From: Acidobacteriota bacterium
GTDB taxonomy: Bacteria; Acidobacteriota; Vicinamibacteria; Fen-336
Direction: 5' to 3'
Assembly (NCBI GenBank): GCA_011526565.1
Contig: WYBL01000026.1
Location: 1-64,000, forward strand
DNA: 64,000 bases
Of the stretch, positions 29,103-36,745 are shown piece by piece; positions within the stretch are counted from its first letter, which is position 1, and every line of letters starts with the position of its first letter. The notes under the pieces were generated by a model, which saw only the letters and a list, made by a program, of their open reading frames with translations, was not told where the DNA came from and searched no databases. The position numbers were made by a program, and so were the translations under genes.

Positions 29103-31057
29103 TCGTCGTCGTCCTCGTCGTCGCCCGAGTGGGCGTGGTCGCTCTCCGACCAGCGCAGCGTCTCGTGGCTGGCCCGCGACAGGAACAGCAGCGCCGGCCG
29201 CAGCAGCAGCGCCAGGAAGGCCAGCACGAACTGGTACAGCCGCGGCGTCGCCCGCACGACCCGCACCGACGCGGTCGAGACCGGCGGCCGCGGCCCGTCC
29301 CAGGAGGGAGCCAGGCGCAGGGTGTAGCGACCGGCCGCCACCGAGCCGAGGTGGGCGGCCCCGCTCTGCGAGCCCTCGGTCCACGAGCCGTCCGAGTCGG
29401 AGCCGTGGTAGTAGGCGTTCTCGATGCCGAACTGCTGGACGTCGCCGGTGTCCTCGTCGATCAGCGCGGCGTCGAAGAAGACCCAGGAGTTGCTGACCGC
29501 GGAGCTGATCTCGACCTTCAGGTTGCCGCGGCCCGAGACGTCGAAGGGGCCGACGAACACTGCGGCGTCCGGGTCCTCGGCGACCTGGCCCGCCGCCGGC
29601 TTCGCCTTCAGCGCGACCTGCTCCGTCAGCACCGTCGACGAGCGGAACGAGAAGAGCAGGGCCAGCACCAGCAGTGCCGCCGCCGCCAGCATGAAGGTGG
29701 TGAAGACGGTCGGCGCGTCCTTCGCGTGCTTCCACGGCTGCACGGGCCCGACGCCCTGCGGCATCGGCAGCGGCAGGCCGGGCAGGCCGAAGGCCGCGCG
29801 CACCTGGTCGGCCTCCATGTGCTCGCCCAGGCTCCAGTTGACCTCCTTGCCGTCCTTCTCGCGCGAGAGCATCCGCGGCGGCGCGACCCAGTCGTCCGCC
29901 TGCACCTCGTCGCCCTGGGCCACCGCCCAGTAGAACTCGCCGAGCACGTGGTCGACCTTCGCCGCGCCGCCCTGGAAGTGCTTGAAGGTGTCTCCCTTGT
30001 GAACGGCGATCCCGCCCGCAGAAGCCGCCCCGCGGTCGGCGAAGACGTCGCCGCCCGTCAGCGGCGTGACGTAGACCCAGTGCCCCTTGCTCTCGACCAG
30101 CCAGCGGAAGCCGCGGCCTTCGCCGTAGAGCAGCAGTTCCTGCCACGGGTAGCGCGTGCCGTCGACCGTGACGCTGCGGATCATGGCGCCGATGACGGTC
30201 CACTCGTGGCCCTCGAAGCTGCCCTTCGTTCCGAGCGGCACGTGCGGCGTGAACGGCGGCTTCTGCAGCGTGTTGAGGATCTGCAGGTCGTTGCCGGGGT
30301 CGAGCAGCGAGCCGCACCACGGGCAGGCGATGCGCTGGGTCTCGCCACCGGCGCGCAGCTCGAGCGGGCCGCCGCACTGCGGGCAGGAGAGCGACTGGCC
30401 GCGCGCCTTCGCGCGCCGCTCCTCGCGGTCGGGCAGGCCGCGGAAGCCGAGCTCGTCGAACTGCACCTCGCGGCCGACGTAGAGCGCCTCGGCCTCCTCG
30501 CCCTGGCCGTAGTCGAGGGTGGCGAAGCCGCCGTTGGGGCCGACCAGGTCGGCGAAGTGCAGCTCCGCGCCGATCGGCGCCGCGAACGGCAGCTCGCCGG
30601 CGGCGCCCGCGAAGCGCGCGCTCCGCACCTCGGAGACGCGGAACACGCCGGGCGGCCCGAGGTCGACGACGTCGTCGGGCTGGAGCGCCGAGAACGACGG
30701 CACCGGCGGCAACGCGGCCGCGGCCATGTAGTGGTAGCGGCCCTGGGCCTCCGACAGCCAGGCCCACGACTCGCCCGGGAAGGCCATCAGCCACTCGTCC
30801 CAGGTGCCGGCGCCGTGGTCGAGCTGCAGCCGCCCGACCAGCTCGAAGGCGGGCGCCCCCTCGTAGCCGCCGCGCACGCCGAGCGCCAGCAGCGACGGGG
30901 TGGGGATCAGGCCCGCGACCTTGCCGTAGCTGGCGAGGTCGGCGCCGGCGCGGGCCACCGCGGAGCCGCAGTGGTCGCAGACCTTCAGCAGCGAGGAGCC
31001 GAGCGCGAAGACGACGGGCGCGCCGCACGACGGGCAGCGCCCCTCGTAGCCGCTCAT
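29099..31057 (-). CDS. DUF4178 protein with two zinc ribbons and two membrane segments
   Basis: This 652-aa protein has two copies of a ribbon-plus-DUF4178 unit. Ribbon 1 is CPSCGAP ... CDHCG at residues 8-31, followed by a DUF4178 domain to about residue 200. Ribbon 2 is CPQCGGP ... CPWCG near residue 222, followed by a second DUF4178 domain (EGHEWTVIGAMIRSVTVDG, YPWQELLLYGEGRGFRWLVES) to about residue 400. A hydrophobic helix near residue 460 leads to a beta-rich extracytoplasmic domain, then a second helix near residue 615 and an acidic tail (GDDEDDDE). DUF4178 is repeatedly found beside DUF350, SpeD and spermidine synthase-like genes. It starts 4 bases after the SpeD stop. Biochemical role unknown. 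Confidence 0.9.
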   Translation of the reverse strand: MSGYEGRCPSCGAPVVFALGSSLLKVCDHCGSAVARAGADLASYGKVAGLIPTPSLLALGVRGGYEGAPAFELVGRLQLDHGAGTWDEWLMAFPGESWAWLSEAQGRYHYMAAAALPPVPSFSALQPDDVVDLGPPGVFRVSEVRSARFAGAAGELPFAAPIGAELHFADLVGPNGGFATLDYGQGEEAEALYVGREVQFDELGFRGLPDREERRAKARGQSLSCPQCGGPLELRAGGETQRIACPWCGSLLDPGNDLQILNTLQKPPFTPHVPLGTKGSFEGHEWTVIGAMIRSVTVDGTRYPWQELLLYGEGRGFRWLVESKGHWVYVTPLTGGDVFADRGAASAGGIAVHKGDTFKHFQGGAAKVDHVLGEFYWAVAQGDEVQADDWVAPPRMLSREKDGKEVNWSLGEHMEADQVRAAFGLPGLPLPMPQGVGPVQPWKHAKDAPTVFTTFMLAAAALLVLALLFSFRSSTVLTEQVALKAKPAAGQVAEDPDAAVFVGPFDVSGRGNLKVEISSAVSNSWVFFDAALIDEDTGDVQQFGIENAYYHGSDSDGSWTEGSQSGAAHLGSVAAGRYTLRLAPSWDGPRPPVSTASVRVVRATPRLYQFVLAFLALLLRPALLFLSRASHETLRWSESDHAHSGDDEDDDE

Positions 31058-31061
31058 CGCC

Positions 31062-31415
31062 CTAGCGCTCCCCGCGCTCCACGAGCCGCACCCGCACCTG
31101 CTGGGCGCCGACCGCCGCCGACAGCCGGTCGGCCCACGGCCACTCCTTGAGCTCGCGACAGGAGTAGAGGTTGAACGCGGCGAACGAGCGCTCGGGGAAC
31201 GTGTGGCAGGCGAGGTGCGACTCGGTGAGCAACACGAGGCCGGTGATGCCGCCTTCGCCGGGGAAGACGTGCCACAGCGGCTCGCCCGCGGTCTTCAGGC
31301 CCAGCTCGCGGATCACCCGCGCGAAGAAGGCCTGCAGCTCGGGCAGCGAGCGCAGCGCGGAAGGGTCGCAGCCGTGGGCGTCGACGATCCACTCGGTGCC
31401 GAGGCCGATCGTCAC
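31062..31415 (-). CDS. speD: S-adenosylmethionine decarboxylase proenzyme, class 1B
   Basis: This 117-aa proenzyme supplies decarboxylated AdoMet as aminopropyl donor. The self-cleavage site Glu-Ser-His (LLTESHLACHTFPE; Ser66 becomes the pyruvoyl group) is intact, together with the conserved His and Cys in ACHTFPE and FNLYSC. Its length is that of the short bacterial/archaeal type. The GTG start at 31415 overlaps the ubiX stop as GTGA. Downstream in the same operon are DUF4178, DUF350 and the membrane spermidine-synthase-like gene, so the product is probably used there. No ornithine or arginine decarboxylase is in the window. Confidence 0.95.
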   Translation of the reverse strand: MTIGLGTEWIVDAHGCDPSALRSLPELQAFFARVIRELGLKTAGEPLWHVFPGEGGITGLVLLTESHLACHTFPERSFAAFNLYSCRELKEWPWADRLSAAVGAQQVRVRLVERGER

Positions 31416-32011
31416 GCCGGGGTGCCCTCGCTCCGGCGCGGCGCGCGCCCCGTCCACTCCGGCACCATCGCGTGCTCGAGGCCGAGCCGGTCCAGGGCGC
31501 GGCCGACCGTGTGGTTCACGACGTCGAGCACGGTGCGCGGGCGGTTGTAGAACGCGGGCATGGGAGGCAGGAGGATACCGCCCATCTCGCACAGCGCCAG
31601 CATCTGCTTCAGGTGCCCGGCGTGCAGGGGGGTCTCGCGGAACAGCACGATCAGCGGCCGGCCCTCCTTGAGGGTGACGTCGCCGGCGCGCGCGATCAGC
31701 GTGTCCGCGTGGCAGTTCGCGAGATCCGACAGCGTCTTCACGCTGCACGGGGCGACCACCATGCCCAGCGTGCGGAACGAGCCGGAGGCGATCGAGGCGC
31801 CGATGTCGCGGTTGTCGTGGACGACGTCGGCGAGCGCCTCGACCTGGGCCGGCGTGTAGTCGGTCTCCTCGACGATCGTGCGCTTGGCGGGCGTCGACAG
31901 CACCAGGTGGACCTCGAGGTCGCCGCGCGCGCGCAGCTCCTCGAGCAGGCGGATGCCGTAGAGGGCACCCGTCGAGCCGGACATTCCGACCACGACCCGG
32001 CGCCGGCTCAC
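31412..32011 (-). CDS. ubiX: UbiX/Pad1-family flavin prenyltransferase
   Basis: This 199-aa flavoprotein has the family hallmarks: VVVGMSGSTGALYGIRLLE at the N-terminus (FMN phosphate loop), VVAPCSVKTLSDLANCHADT near residue 85, RPLIVLFRETPLHAGHLKQM near residue 118 and PPMPAFYNRP near residue 150. It joins dimethylallyl phosphate to reduced FMN to make prenyl-FMN for UbiD-type decarboxylases. No ubiD gene is nearby, so its placement in an operon with an FMN-binding protein and SpeD is notable. It starts at GTG (32011), overlapping the preceding stop as GTGA. Confidence 0.95.
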   Translation of the reverse strand: MSRRRVVVGMSGSTGALYGIRLLEELRARGDLEVHLVLSTPAKRTIVEETDYTPAQVEALADVVHDNRDIGASIASGSFRTLGMVVAPCSVKTLSDLANCHADTLIARAGDVTLKEGRPLIVLFRETPLHAGHLKQMLALCEMGGILLPPMPAFYNRPRTVLDVVNHTVGRALDRLGLEHAMVPEWTGRAPRRSEGTPA

Positions 32012-32490
32012 GACTGCCTCGCCAGCGCGCGCCGCGCCTGTGCCGCGCGGGTCAGGTACGCGGCTTCGTCGGCCACGCTCCAGCGCAGGCCCGAGGTCAG
32101 GGCCACCTGGCCCTCGCCGCCGTGCGGCGCGTCTTCCAGCACGTCCACCACCTCGGCCTCGAAACAGGCGAAGCCGGCGTCGACTTCGTCCCAGGCGTCG
32201 CGCACGCGCAGTTTCACGTAGTGCACGCTCTCGGGCTCGACCAGGGCCAGGGTGGCGACGCCCGGCTCGCGCAGGTTCGCGGCCGTGCGGCGGGCCGGCT
32301 GGACCGCCAGCCGCACCGCGTTCGGGCGCGGCGCCAGCACCTCCGCGTCCGCCAGCAGCGCGGGGTGCGGCAGTCCGGCGGCGTCGACGGTGACGAGCGC
32401 CACGGCGCGCCCGGCCGGCGGCGGGGTCGCCGCCGGACCGAAGCGCTCGAGCAGCGCAGGCGGCAGGGTGGAGCCGAGCGAGCGGGCCAT
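32008..32490 (-). CDS. Pyridoxamine 5'-phosphate oxidase-like FMN-binding protein
   Basis: This 160-aa protein has the split-barrel flavin fold: RAVALVTVDAAGLPHPALLADAE, RLAVQPARRTAANLREPGVATLALVEP, HYVKLRVRDAWD. It is the general PNPOx/flavin-reductase-like family that binds FMN or F420; residues for genuine pyridoxine oxidation are not obvious. It overlaps ubiX by four bases (GTGA) and lies 9 bases after the sigma-factor stop. A TAAACT element (32497-32502) 6 bases before its ATG could give it a separate leaderless start. It may handle or bind the FMN that UbiX modifies, which is inference. Confidence 0.82.
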   Translation of the reverse strand: MARSLGSTLPPALLERFGPAATPPPAGRAVALVTVDAAGLPHPALLADAEVLAPRPNAVRLAVQPARRTAANLREPGVATLALVEPESVHYVKLRVRDAWDEVDAGFACFEAEVVDVLEDAPHGGEGQVALTSGLRWSVADEAAYLTRAAQARRALARQS

Positions 32491-32496
32491 CGCGCG

Positions 32497-32502
32497 AGTT
32501 TA
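32497..32502 (-). promoter_or_regulatory. -10-like element TAAACT before the FMN-binding protein gene
   Basis: TAAACT on the minus strand lies 6 bases before the ATG at 32490, overlapping the end of the sigma-factor gene. Confidence 0.35.
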
Positions 32503-33012
32503 CGCGCGGTGCGGCCGGAGCGCCTCGCGCAGCTTCAGCAGCGCGGCGCGCATCCGGGTCTTGATCGTGCCGAGCGGTTCGCCCGTGCGCTCGGCGATCT
32601 CCACCTGGGTCAGGCCCTCGTAATAGGCGAGCTCGAGGGCGAGGCGCTGCGCGGGCGGCAGCGCGCGCAGCGCCTCGCGGACCGCGATCGCCTCGGCCGT
32701 GCGCGGCGCCTCGCCCGCGGCCGGGATCGCCTCCTCCGGCGCTTCCCGCCGTGCCACCCGCCGCCGCACCCGATCGAGCGCCCGCGAGCGCGCGATCACG
32801 GCCAGCCACGAGGTCACGCTGGCACGGGCCGGGTCGTAGCGATCGGCCTGCCGCCAGGCCTGGAGGAAGACCTCCTGCATCACCTCTTCGGCCTCGGCGC
32901 GGTCGCGCAGGATGCGCAGGCACAGCGCCAGCACCAGCCCCGCGTGGCGGTCGTAGAACTCCGCGAGCGCCGACCGGTCGCCCGCCGCGATGCGCTGGAG
33001 CAGAGGGGACAT
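32500..33012 (-). CDS. ECF-type RNA polymerase sigma factor
   Basis: This 170-aa protein contains sigma region 2 (YDRHAGLVLALCLRILRDRAEAEEVMQEVF, quoted in part: AEEVMQEVFLQAW, SVTSWLAVIARSRALDRVRR) and region 4 (LPPAQRLALELAYYEGLTQ then EIAERTGEPLGTIKTRMR), joined by a short linker. It is of the SigK/ECF group that normally works with a membrane or zinc anti-sigma factor. None is encoded immediately beside it; a ChrR-like cupin lies 5.5 kb away at 38555. It is the first gene of the polyamine-type operon, and it reads into the FMN-binding, ubiX and speD genes. The ATG at 33012 follows a TAGCAT element by 11 bases. Confidence 0.93.
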   Translation of the reverse strand: MSPLLQRIAAGDRSALAEFYDRHAGLVLALCLRILRDRAEAEEVMQEVFLQAWRQADRYDPARASVTSWLAVIARSRALDRVRRRVARREAPEEAIPAAGEAPRTAEAIAVREALRALPPAQRLALELAYYEGLTQVEIAERTGEPLGTIKTRMRAALLKLREALRPHRA

Positions 33013-33023
33013 GCGCAGCCGGC

Positions 33024-33029
33024 ATGCTA
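33024..33029 (-). promoter_or_regulatory. -10 element TAGCAT before the sigma-factor gene
   Basis: TAGCAT on the minus strand lies 11 bases before the ATG at 33012. It would start the whole 33012-24261 operon and could be autoregulated by the sigma factor. Confidence 0.45.
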
Positions 33030-33065
33030 ACCCGCAATCCGCGAACGGGGCGGCCCGCGTAACTA

Positions 33066-33887
33066 ATGGGCGTGAAGCTCTGCCTTGCCGCTCTCGTGCT
33101 TCTCTGGGCGCTGCCCGCCTCCGGCCAGGAACCGTCGACCCCGCCGCCGCCGGCGGGATCCGGGGCGCCCGACACCTCGGTCACGGAGCTGCTGCCCGAG
33201 ATCGGCAAGATCGGCGCCGAGGTCGGAATCTTCGGCGGCTTCTCGGAGAACCCGTACGGGATCGGGTCCGGCGCCGACTTCGGCGGCTTCATCGCGCTGC
33301 CGCTCGCGCGCGTCGGCGGCGGCAAGCTCTCGTACGAGATCCAGGTCGCGCTCTCGCTCGCGACCTCGGAGCCGTTCACGGTCACCGACTCGGTGGCCTT
33401 CGTCGCCAACCTCGCGGCCGGCGCTTCGCCGCAGGACGCGCTGGCCGGACCGCCGCGGGCGCCGTTCCCGGTCGTGCGCGCGGTGCGCACCCGCGCCCGC
33501 ATCCTCCACCTCTCGCCGTTCGGCCTGCGCTGGACGTACCTCGGCTGGGACGACGCGCGGCTGCGGCCCTACCTCGGCGTCGGCGGCGACGTGCTGGTGA
33601 CGATCACGAGCCAGGACCCGGTGGCCGACGAGTCGCTGCTGTTCACGGGCAGCGCTCCGTTCGACGCCCCGCTGATCGGCGGCCTGATCGCGCAGGCGCC
33701 GGAGCTCGCGGCGAAGGGCACTCCGTCCGGCCAGGGCGACCTGGCGATCGGCGGCCATGCGGCGGCGGGCCTGGAGATCCGGATCTCGAAGGGCGCGTCG
33801 TTCAACCTCGAGTACCGCTTCACGCTGGGCGAGGGCCGCAACGCGCGCCTGCACACCGCGACGGCGGGCCTCGGGCTGCACTTCTGA
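33066..33887 (+). CDS. Outer-membrane beta-barrel protein
   Basis: This 273-aa protein has a signal peptide (about residues 1-20, ending ASGQ), a Pro-rich linker, and alternating amphipathic strands (AEVGIFGGFSENPYG, LSYEIQVALSLATS, RWTYLGWDDARLRPYLGVGGDVLV, FNLEYRFTLG). It ends in the aromatic GLGLHF expected for BAM recognition. It looks like an OmpW/OprD-sized barrel without an identified family. The stop codon overlaps the start of the next gene by one base (TGATG). Together with the two ferritin-like proteins it forms a three-gene unit divergent from the sigma-factor operon, with 53 bases between the start codons. Confidence 0.8.
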   Translation: MGVKLCLAALVLLWALPASGQEPSTPPPPAGSGAPDTSVTELLPEIGKIGAEVGIFGGFSENPYGIGSGADFGGFIALPLARVGGGKLSYEIQVALSLATSEPFTVTDSVAFVANLAAGASPQDALAGPPRAPFPVVRAVRTRARILHLSPFGLRWTYLGWDDARLRPYLGVGGDVLVTITSQDPVADESLLFTGSAPFDAPLIGGLIAQAPELAAKGTPSGQGDLAIGGHAAAGLEIRISKGASFNLEYRFTLGEGRNARLHTATAGLGLHF

Positions 33888-34372
33888 TGGCAGCCTCGCC
33901 GCGCACGCAGTCGCGCCGCGCCGCCCTGCGCGCGGCGGCTGCGCTTCCGCTGCTGGCGGCGGTTCCCGCGGCCGCCGAGGAGTACGCGGACGCGACCGCG
34001 GTGCTCGCGGCCATCGACCGCCTCGAGGCCGAGGTCGCCGCCCGCCTGCGCACGGTCGCAGCGGCGTCGCCAGCGGCGGCAGCGCTCTCCGCCAGCCTGC
34101 TGGGCGACCAGGCGGCGTTCCGCGCCGAGCGCTCGCGGCTGCGCCGGCGGCTCGGACTCGCACCGGCGCCAGACGCGTTCGCGGCGCCCGAAGGGATCGA
34201 CGCCGACCTGCCGGCCCTGCGCGCCGCGCTCGACCGGCTCGTCTACGCGCACGCCGAGGGGCTCCCCGCCGTCGACGACCCGCACGCCGTGCAGCGGCTG
34301 GCGGCCCACATGGTCGAGTGCGCACGCCACCTGACCGTGATCGACCTGTGGCTGGAGGCGGAGCGTGGCTGA
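33887..34372 (+). CDS. Tat-exported helical (ferritin-like) protein, 161 aa
   Basis: A twin-arginine signal (QSRRAALRAAAALPLLAAVPAAA) precedes about 130 residues of amphipathic helices. Possible metal ligands are Glu and His in LEAEVAARL, RAERSRLRRR and AAHMVECARHLTVIDLWLE. Size and helix pattern suit a ferritin-like four-helix bundle, but the canonical ExxH pairs are weak. It sits between a barrel protein (1-base overlap) and a clearer ferritin-like protein (8-base overlap), so it is probably a paired subunit. Confidence 0.72.
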   Translation: MAASPRTQSRRAALRAAAALPLLAAVPAAAEEYADATAVLAAIDRLEAEVAARLRTVAAASPAAAALSASLLGDQAAFRAERSRLRRRLGLAPAPDAFAAPEGIDADLPALRAALDRLVYAHAEGLPAVDDPHAVQRLAAHMVECARHLTVIDLWLEAERG

Positions 34373-34877
34373 GTCCCGACGCGCCGCACTGCGCCGGGTC
34401 GCGGGGCTCGCCGGCCTCTCGCTGCCCGTGGTCGACCTGCTCGGCGGCGCCCGCGTCCGCGCCTCGGAGGGTCTGGACCTCGAGATCCTCGGCGCGGCGC
34501 TGGCGCTCGAGCACCACGCGCTCGCGATCTACGAGCACGGCCTCGAGCGCGGCCTGTTCCCGCCCGGCCTGCGGGACTACGCGGTCGAGTTCCGGGGCGA
34601 CCACCTCGGCCACCGCGACACCCAGGTGGCGTTGATGGAGGAGCGCGGCGGGCGCGCGCCCGAGGCGAAGCGCGACTACGGCCTCGGCCGCTTCGACACG
34701 GCGGAGCGGCTGCTCAAGGAGGCGCTCACCATCGAGGTCGTCGCCCAGGACGCCTACCTGCGGCTGATCGGCAACATCCGCACCGACGACTACCAGCTCG
34801 CCGCGGCCTTCATCCTGGTCGACGAGGTCCGCCACGCCACCGTGTGGAAGCGGGCGACGGGGGCGCGCATCTACTGA
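34365..34877 (+). CDS. Tat-exported ferritin-like domain protein, 170 aa
   Basis: The protein starts at GTG with ESRRAALRRVAGLAGLSL, a twin-arginine signal. The mature part is a helical bundle with ligand-type motifs LALEHHALAIYEHGLE, FRGDHLGHRDTQ, TIEVVAQDAYL and LVDEVRHATVWKR; these give the Glu/His pattern of periplasmic ferritin-like (DUF4439/rubrerythrin-fold) proteins. It overlaps the 161-aa protein by 8 bases, a strong sign of co-translation. The role may be redox or metal storage in the periplasm, which is inference. Confidence 0.82.
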   Translation: MAESRRAALRRVAGLAGLSLPVVDLLGGARVRASEGLDLEILGAALALEHHALAIYEHGLERGLFPPGLRDYAVEFRGDHLGHRDTQVALMEERGGRAPEAKRDYGLGRFDTAERLLKEALTIEVVAQDAYLRLIGNIRTDDYQLAAAFILVDEVRHATVWKRATGARIY

Positions 34878-34892
34878 AGCCCGCGCCGCGGC

Positions 34893-34898
34893 TAGACT
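34893..34898 (+). promoter_or_regulatory. -10 element TAGACT before the DUF1611 gene
   Basis: TAGACT ends 10 bases before the ATG at 34909, with no Shine-Dalgarno sequence. Leaderless-type. Confidence 0.55.
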
Positions 34899-34908
34899 TC
34901 GCCCCGCC

Positions 34909-35922
34909 ATGAGCTTCGCGCCCCTCGACATCGCCCGCCCCTACCTGCTCTTCCTCGGCGACGCGCCCGACGCGCTGGCCGCCAAGACCGCCCGTGGCGT
35001 CGCCCAGTTCCGCCCCGAGTGGTGCGTGGGCCAGTGGCGGCTGCCGGACTGCCAGGCCGACCTCGGCCTGCCCGAACTCGACGCGAGGGCGGCCGCGGCG
35101 CTCGGGGCGAAGACGATGATCGTCGGCGTCGCCAACGCGGGCGGCACGCTGCCCGAGCGCTGGCATCCCGCGCTGGTCGCCGCGCTCGAGCACGGGATGG
35201 ACCTGGCCAGCGGCCTGCACGCGAGGCTCAGCGACCTGCCGGGCGTGGCGGACGCCGCGCGCCGGCTCGGCCGCGCGCTCCACGACGTACGCCACCCGCG
35301 CCAGGACTACCCCGTGGGCAAGGGAAGGCTGCGCCGCGGCAAGCGGCTGCTCACGGTCGGCACCGACTGCTCGGTGGGCAAGATGTACACCTCGCTCGCG
35401 CTGGAGAAGGAGATGCGGGCGCGGGGCATGAAGGCGGACTTCCGGGCGACCGGGCAGACGGGAATCCTGATCGCGGGCCGCGGCGTGTCCGTGGACGCGG
35501 TGGTCGCCGACTTCATGTCGGGCGCGATCGAGGCGATCACGCCCGACAACGAGCCCCACCACTGGGACGTCGTCGAGGGCCAGGGCTCGCTGTTCCACGC
35601 GTCCTACGCGGGGGTCAGCCTCGCCCTGCTGCACGGCGCCGCGCCGGACGCGCTGGTGCTGTGCCACGAGCCGCAGCGCCGCCACATGCGCGGCCTGCCG
35701 CACTACGCGCTGCCGGGCCTGAAGGAGTGCGCAGACGCCAACCTGGCGGCCGCGCGCCTCACCAACCGCGACGTGCGACTGGTCGGCGCCGCGCTCAACA
35801 CCAGCAACCTCGACCCGGCTGAGCGCGCCGCGGCCCTCGCCGAAGCCGAAGGCGAACTCGGCGTCCCCGCGACCGACCCGATGATCACGGGCGTGTCCCG
35901 GATCGTGGACGGCCTGGAGTAG
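34909..35922 (+). CDS. DUF1611 (DgcN-type) P-loop protein
   Basis: This 337-aa protein matches DUF1611. A small N-terminal Rossmann domain (KTMIVGVANAGGTLPERW) is followed by a P-loop NTPase-like domain with GTDCSVGKMYTSLALEKEM (near residue 150), then FRATGQTGILIAGRG, DVVEGQGSLFHASYAGVSLALL and CHEPQRRHMRG. Members named DgcN act as D-glutamate N-acetyltransferases in a D-glutamate degradation route, usually next to the epimerase DgcA. No DgcA lies here, so that role is only a possibility. Cytoplasmic; apparently a single-gene unit with its own leaderless promoter. Confidence 0.88.
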   Translation: MSFAPLDIARPYLLFLGDAPDALAAKTARGVAQFRPEWCVGQWRLPDCQADLGLPELDARAAAALGAKTMIVGVANAGGTLPERWHPALVAALEHGMDLASGLHARLSDLPGVADAARRLGRALHDVRHPRQDYPVGKGRLRRGKRLLTVGTDCSVGKMYTSLALEKEMRARGMKADFRATGQTGILIAGRGVSVDAVVADFMSGAIEAITPDNEPHHWDVVEGQGSLFHASYAGVSLALLHGAAPDALVLCHEPQRRHMRGLPHYALPGLKECADANLAAARLTNRDVRLVGAALNTSNLDPAERAAALAEAEGELGVPATDPMITGVSRIVDGLE

Positions 35923-35968
35923 GGGGGCAGGGGTCTGCGCCGGGATTCGCTCCCGGCGCAGCCACCCG

Positions 35969-36745
35969 TCAGACGTCGACCGCGCTCTCGTGCCAGTTGC
36001 GGAGCAGCCAGGTGGACAGCGCCTGCAGCCCGGCGTAGATCGCGATGCCGGTGAGCGAGAGCAGCAGCAGCGCCGCGAACATCTTCGGGATCTGCAGCCG
36101 GTAGCCGGCCTCGAGCAGGCGGAAGGCGAGGCCGGTCTCGGCGCCGCCGGTGCCGGCGACGAACTCGGCGACCACCGCGCCGATCAGCGCCAGCCCGCCG
36201 CTGATGCGGAGGCCGGCCAGGAAGTGGGGCAGCGCCGAGGGCAGCCGCAGCCGCCACAGCGCCTGCGCGCGCGAGGCGCCGTAGAGCGCGAACAGGTCGA
36301 CCAGGTTGCGGTCGGCGCTGCGCAGGCCCATCGCAGTGTTCGAGACGATCGGGAAGAAGGCGACCAGCCACGCGCACACGAGCAGCGCCCGCGCGGGGTC
36401 GTTCACCCAGATGATGATCAGCGGCGCGATCGACACGATCGGCGTCACCTGCAGGGCGACCGCGTAGGGGAAAAGGCTGCGCTCGATCCAGCGCGACCAG
36501 GTGAGCGCGACGGCGAGCGCCACGCCCGAGACGGTCGCCAGCGCCAGCGCCTGAAGCGTGATCGTCAGCGTGAAGCCGAGCGAGCGCAGCAGGCTGGGCC
36601 CGTCGTCGCGCAGCGCCTGCAGCACGAGCAACGGGCCCGGCAGCACGTACGGCGGGATCTCGCGGGCCCGCACCAGCGCCTCCCACGCGGCCAGGAACGC
36701 GAGGCCGACGAGCCCCGGCGACAGCCGCTCGAGCCAGCGCTTCAC
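35969..36745 (-). CDS. ABC transporter permease (SsuC/ThiX/NMT1 class)
   Basis: This 258-aa inner-membrane protein has about six transmembrane helices and the BPD-transport EAA loop (ALYGASRAQALWRLRLPSALPHF, with the G at the usual place). The N-terminal YVLPGP and APLIIIWV segments are typical of sulfonate/nitrate/pyrimidine-precursor permeases. It starts at GTG, overlapping the ATPase stop by four bases (GTGA), and is the last of a three-gene importer. Confidence 0.92.
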   Translation of the reverse strand: MKRWLERLSPGLVGLAFLAAWEALVRAREIPPYVLPGPLLVLQALRDDGPSLLRSLGFTLTITLQALALATVSGVALAVALTWSRWIERSLFPYAVALQVTPIVSIAPLIIIWVNDPARALLVCAWLVAFFPIVSNTAMGLRSADRNLVDLFALYGASRAQALWRLRLPSALPHFLAGLRISGGLALIGAVVAEFVAGTGGAETGLAFRLLEAGYRLQIPKMFAALLLLSLTGIAIYAGLQALSTWLLRNWHESAVDV

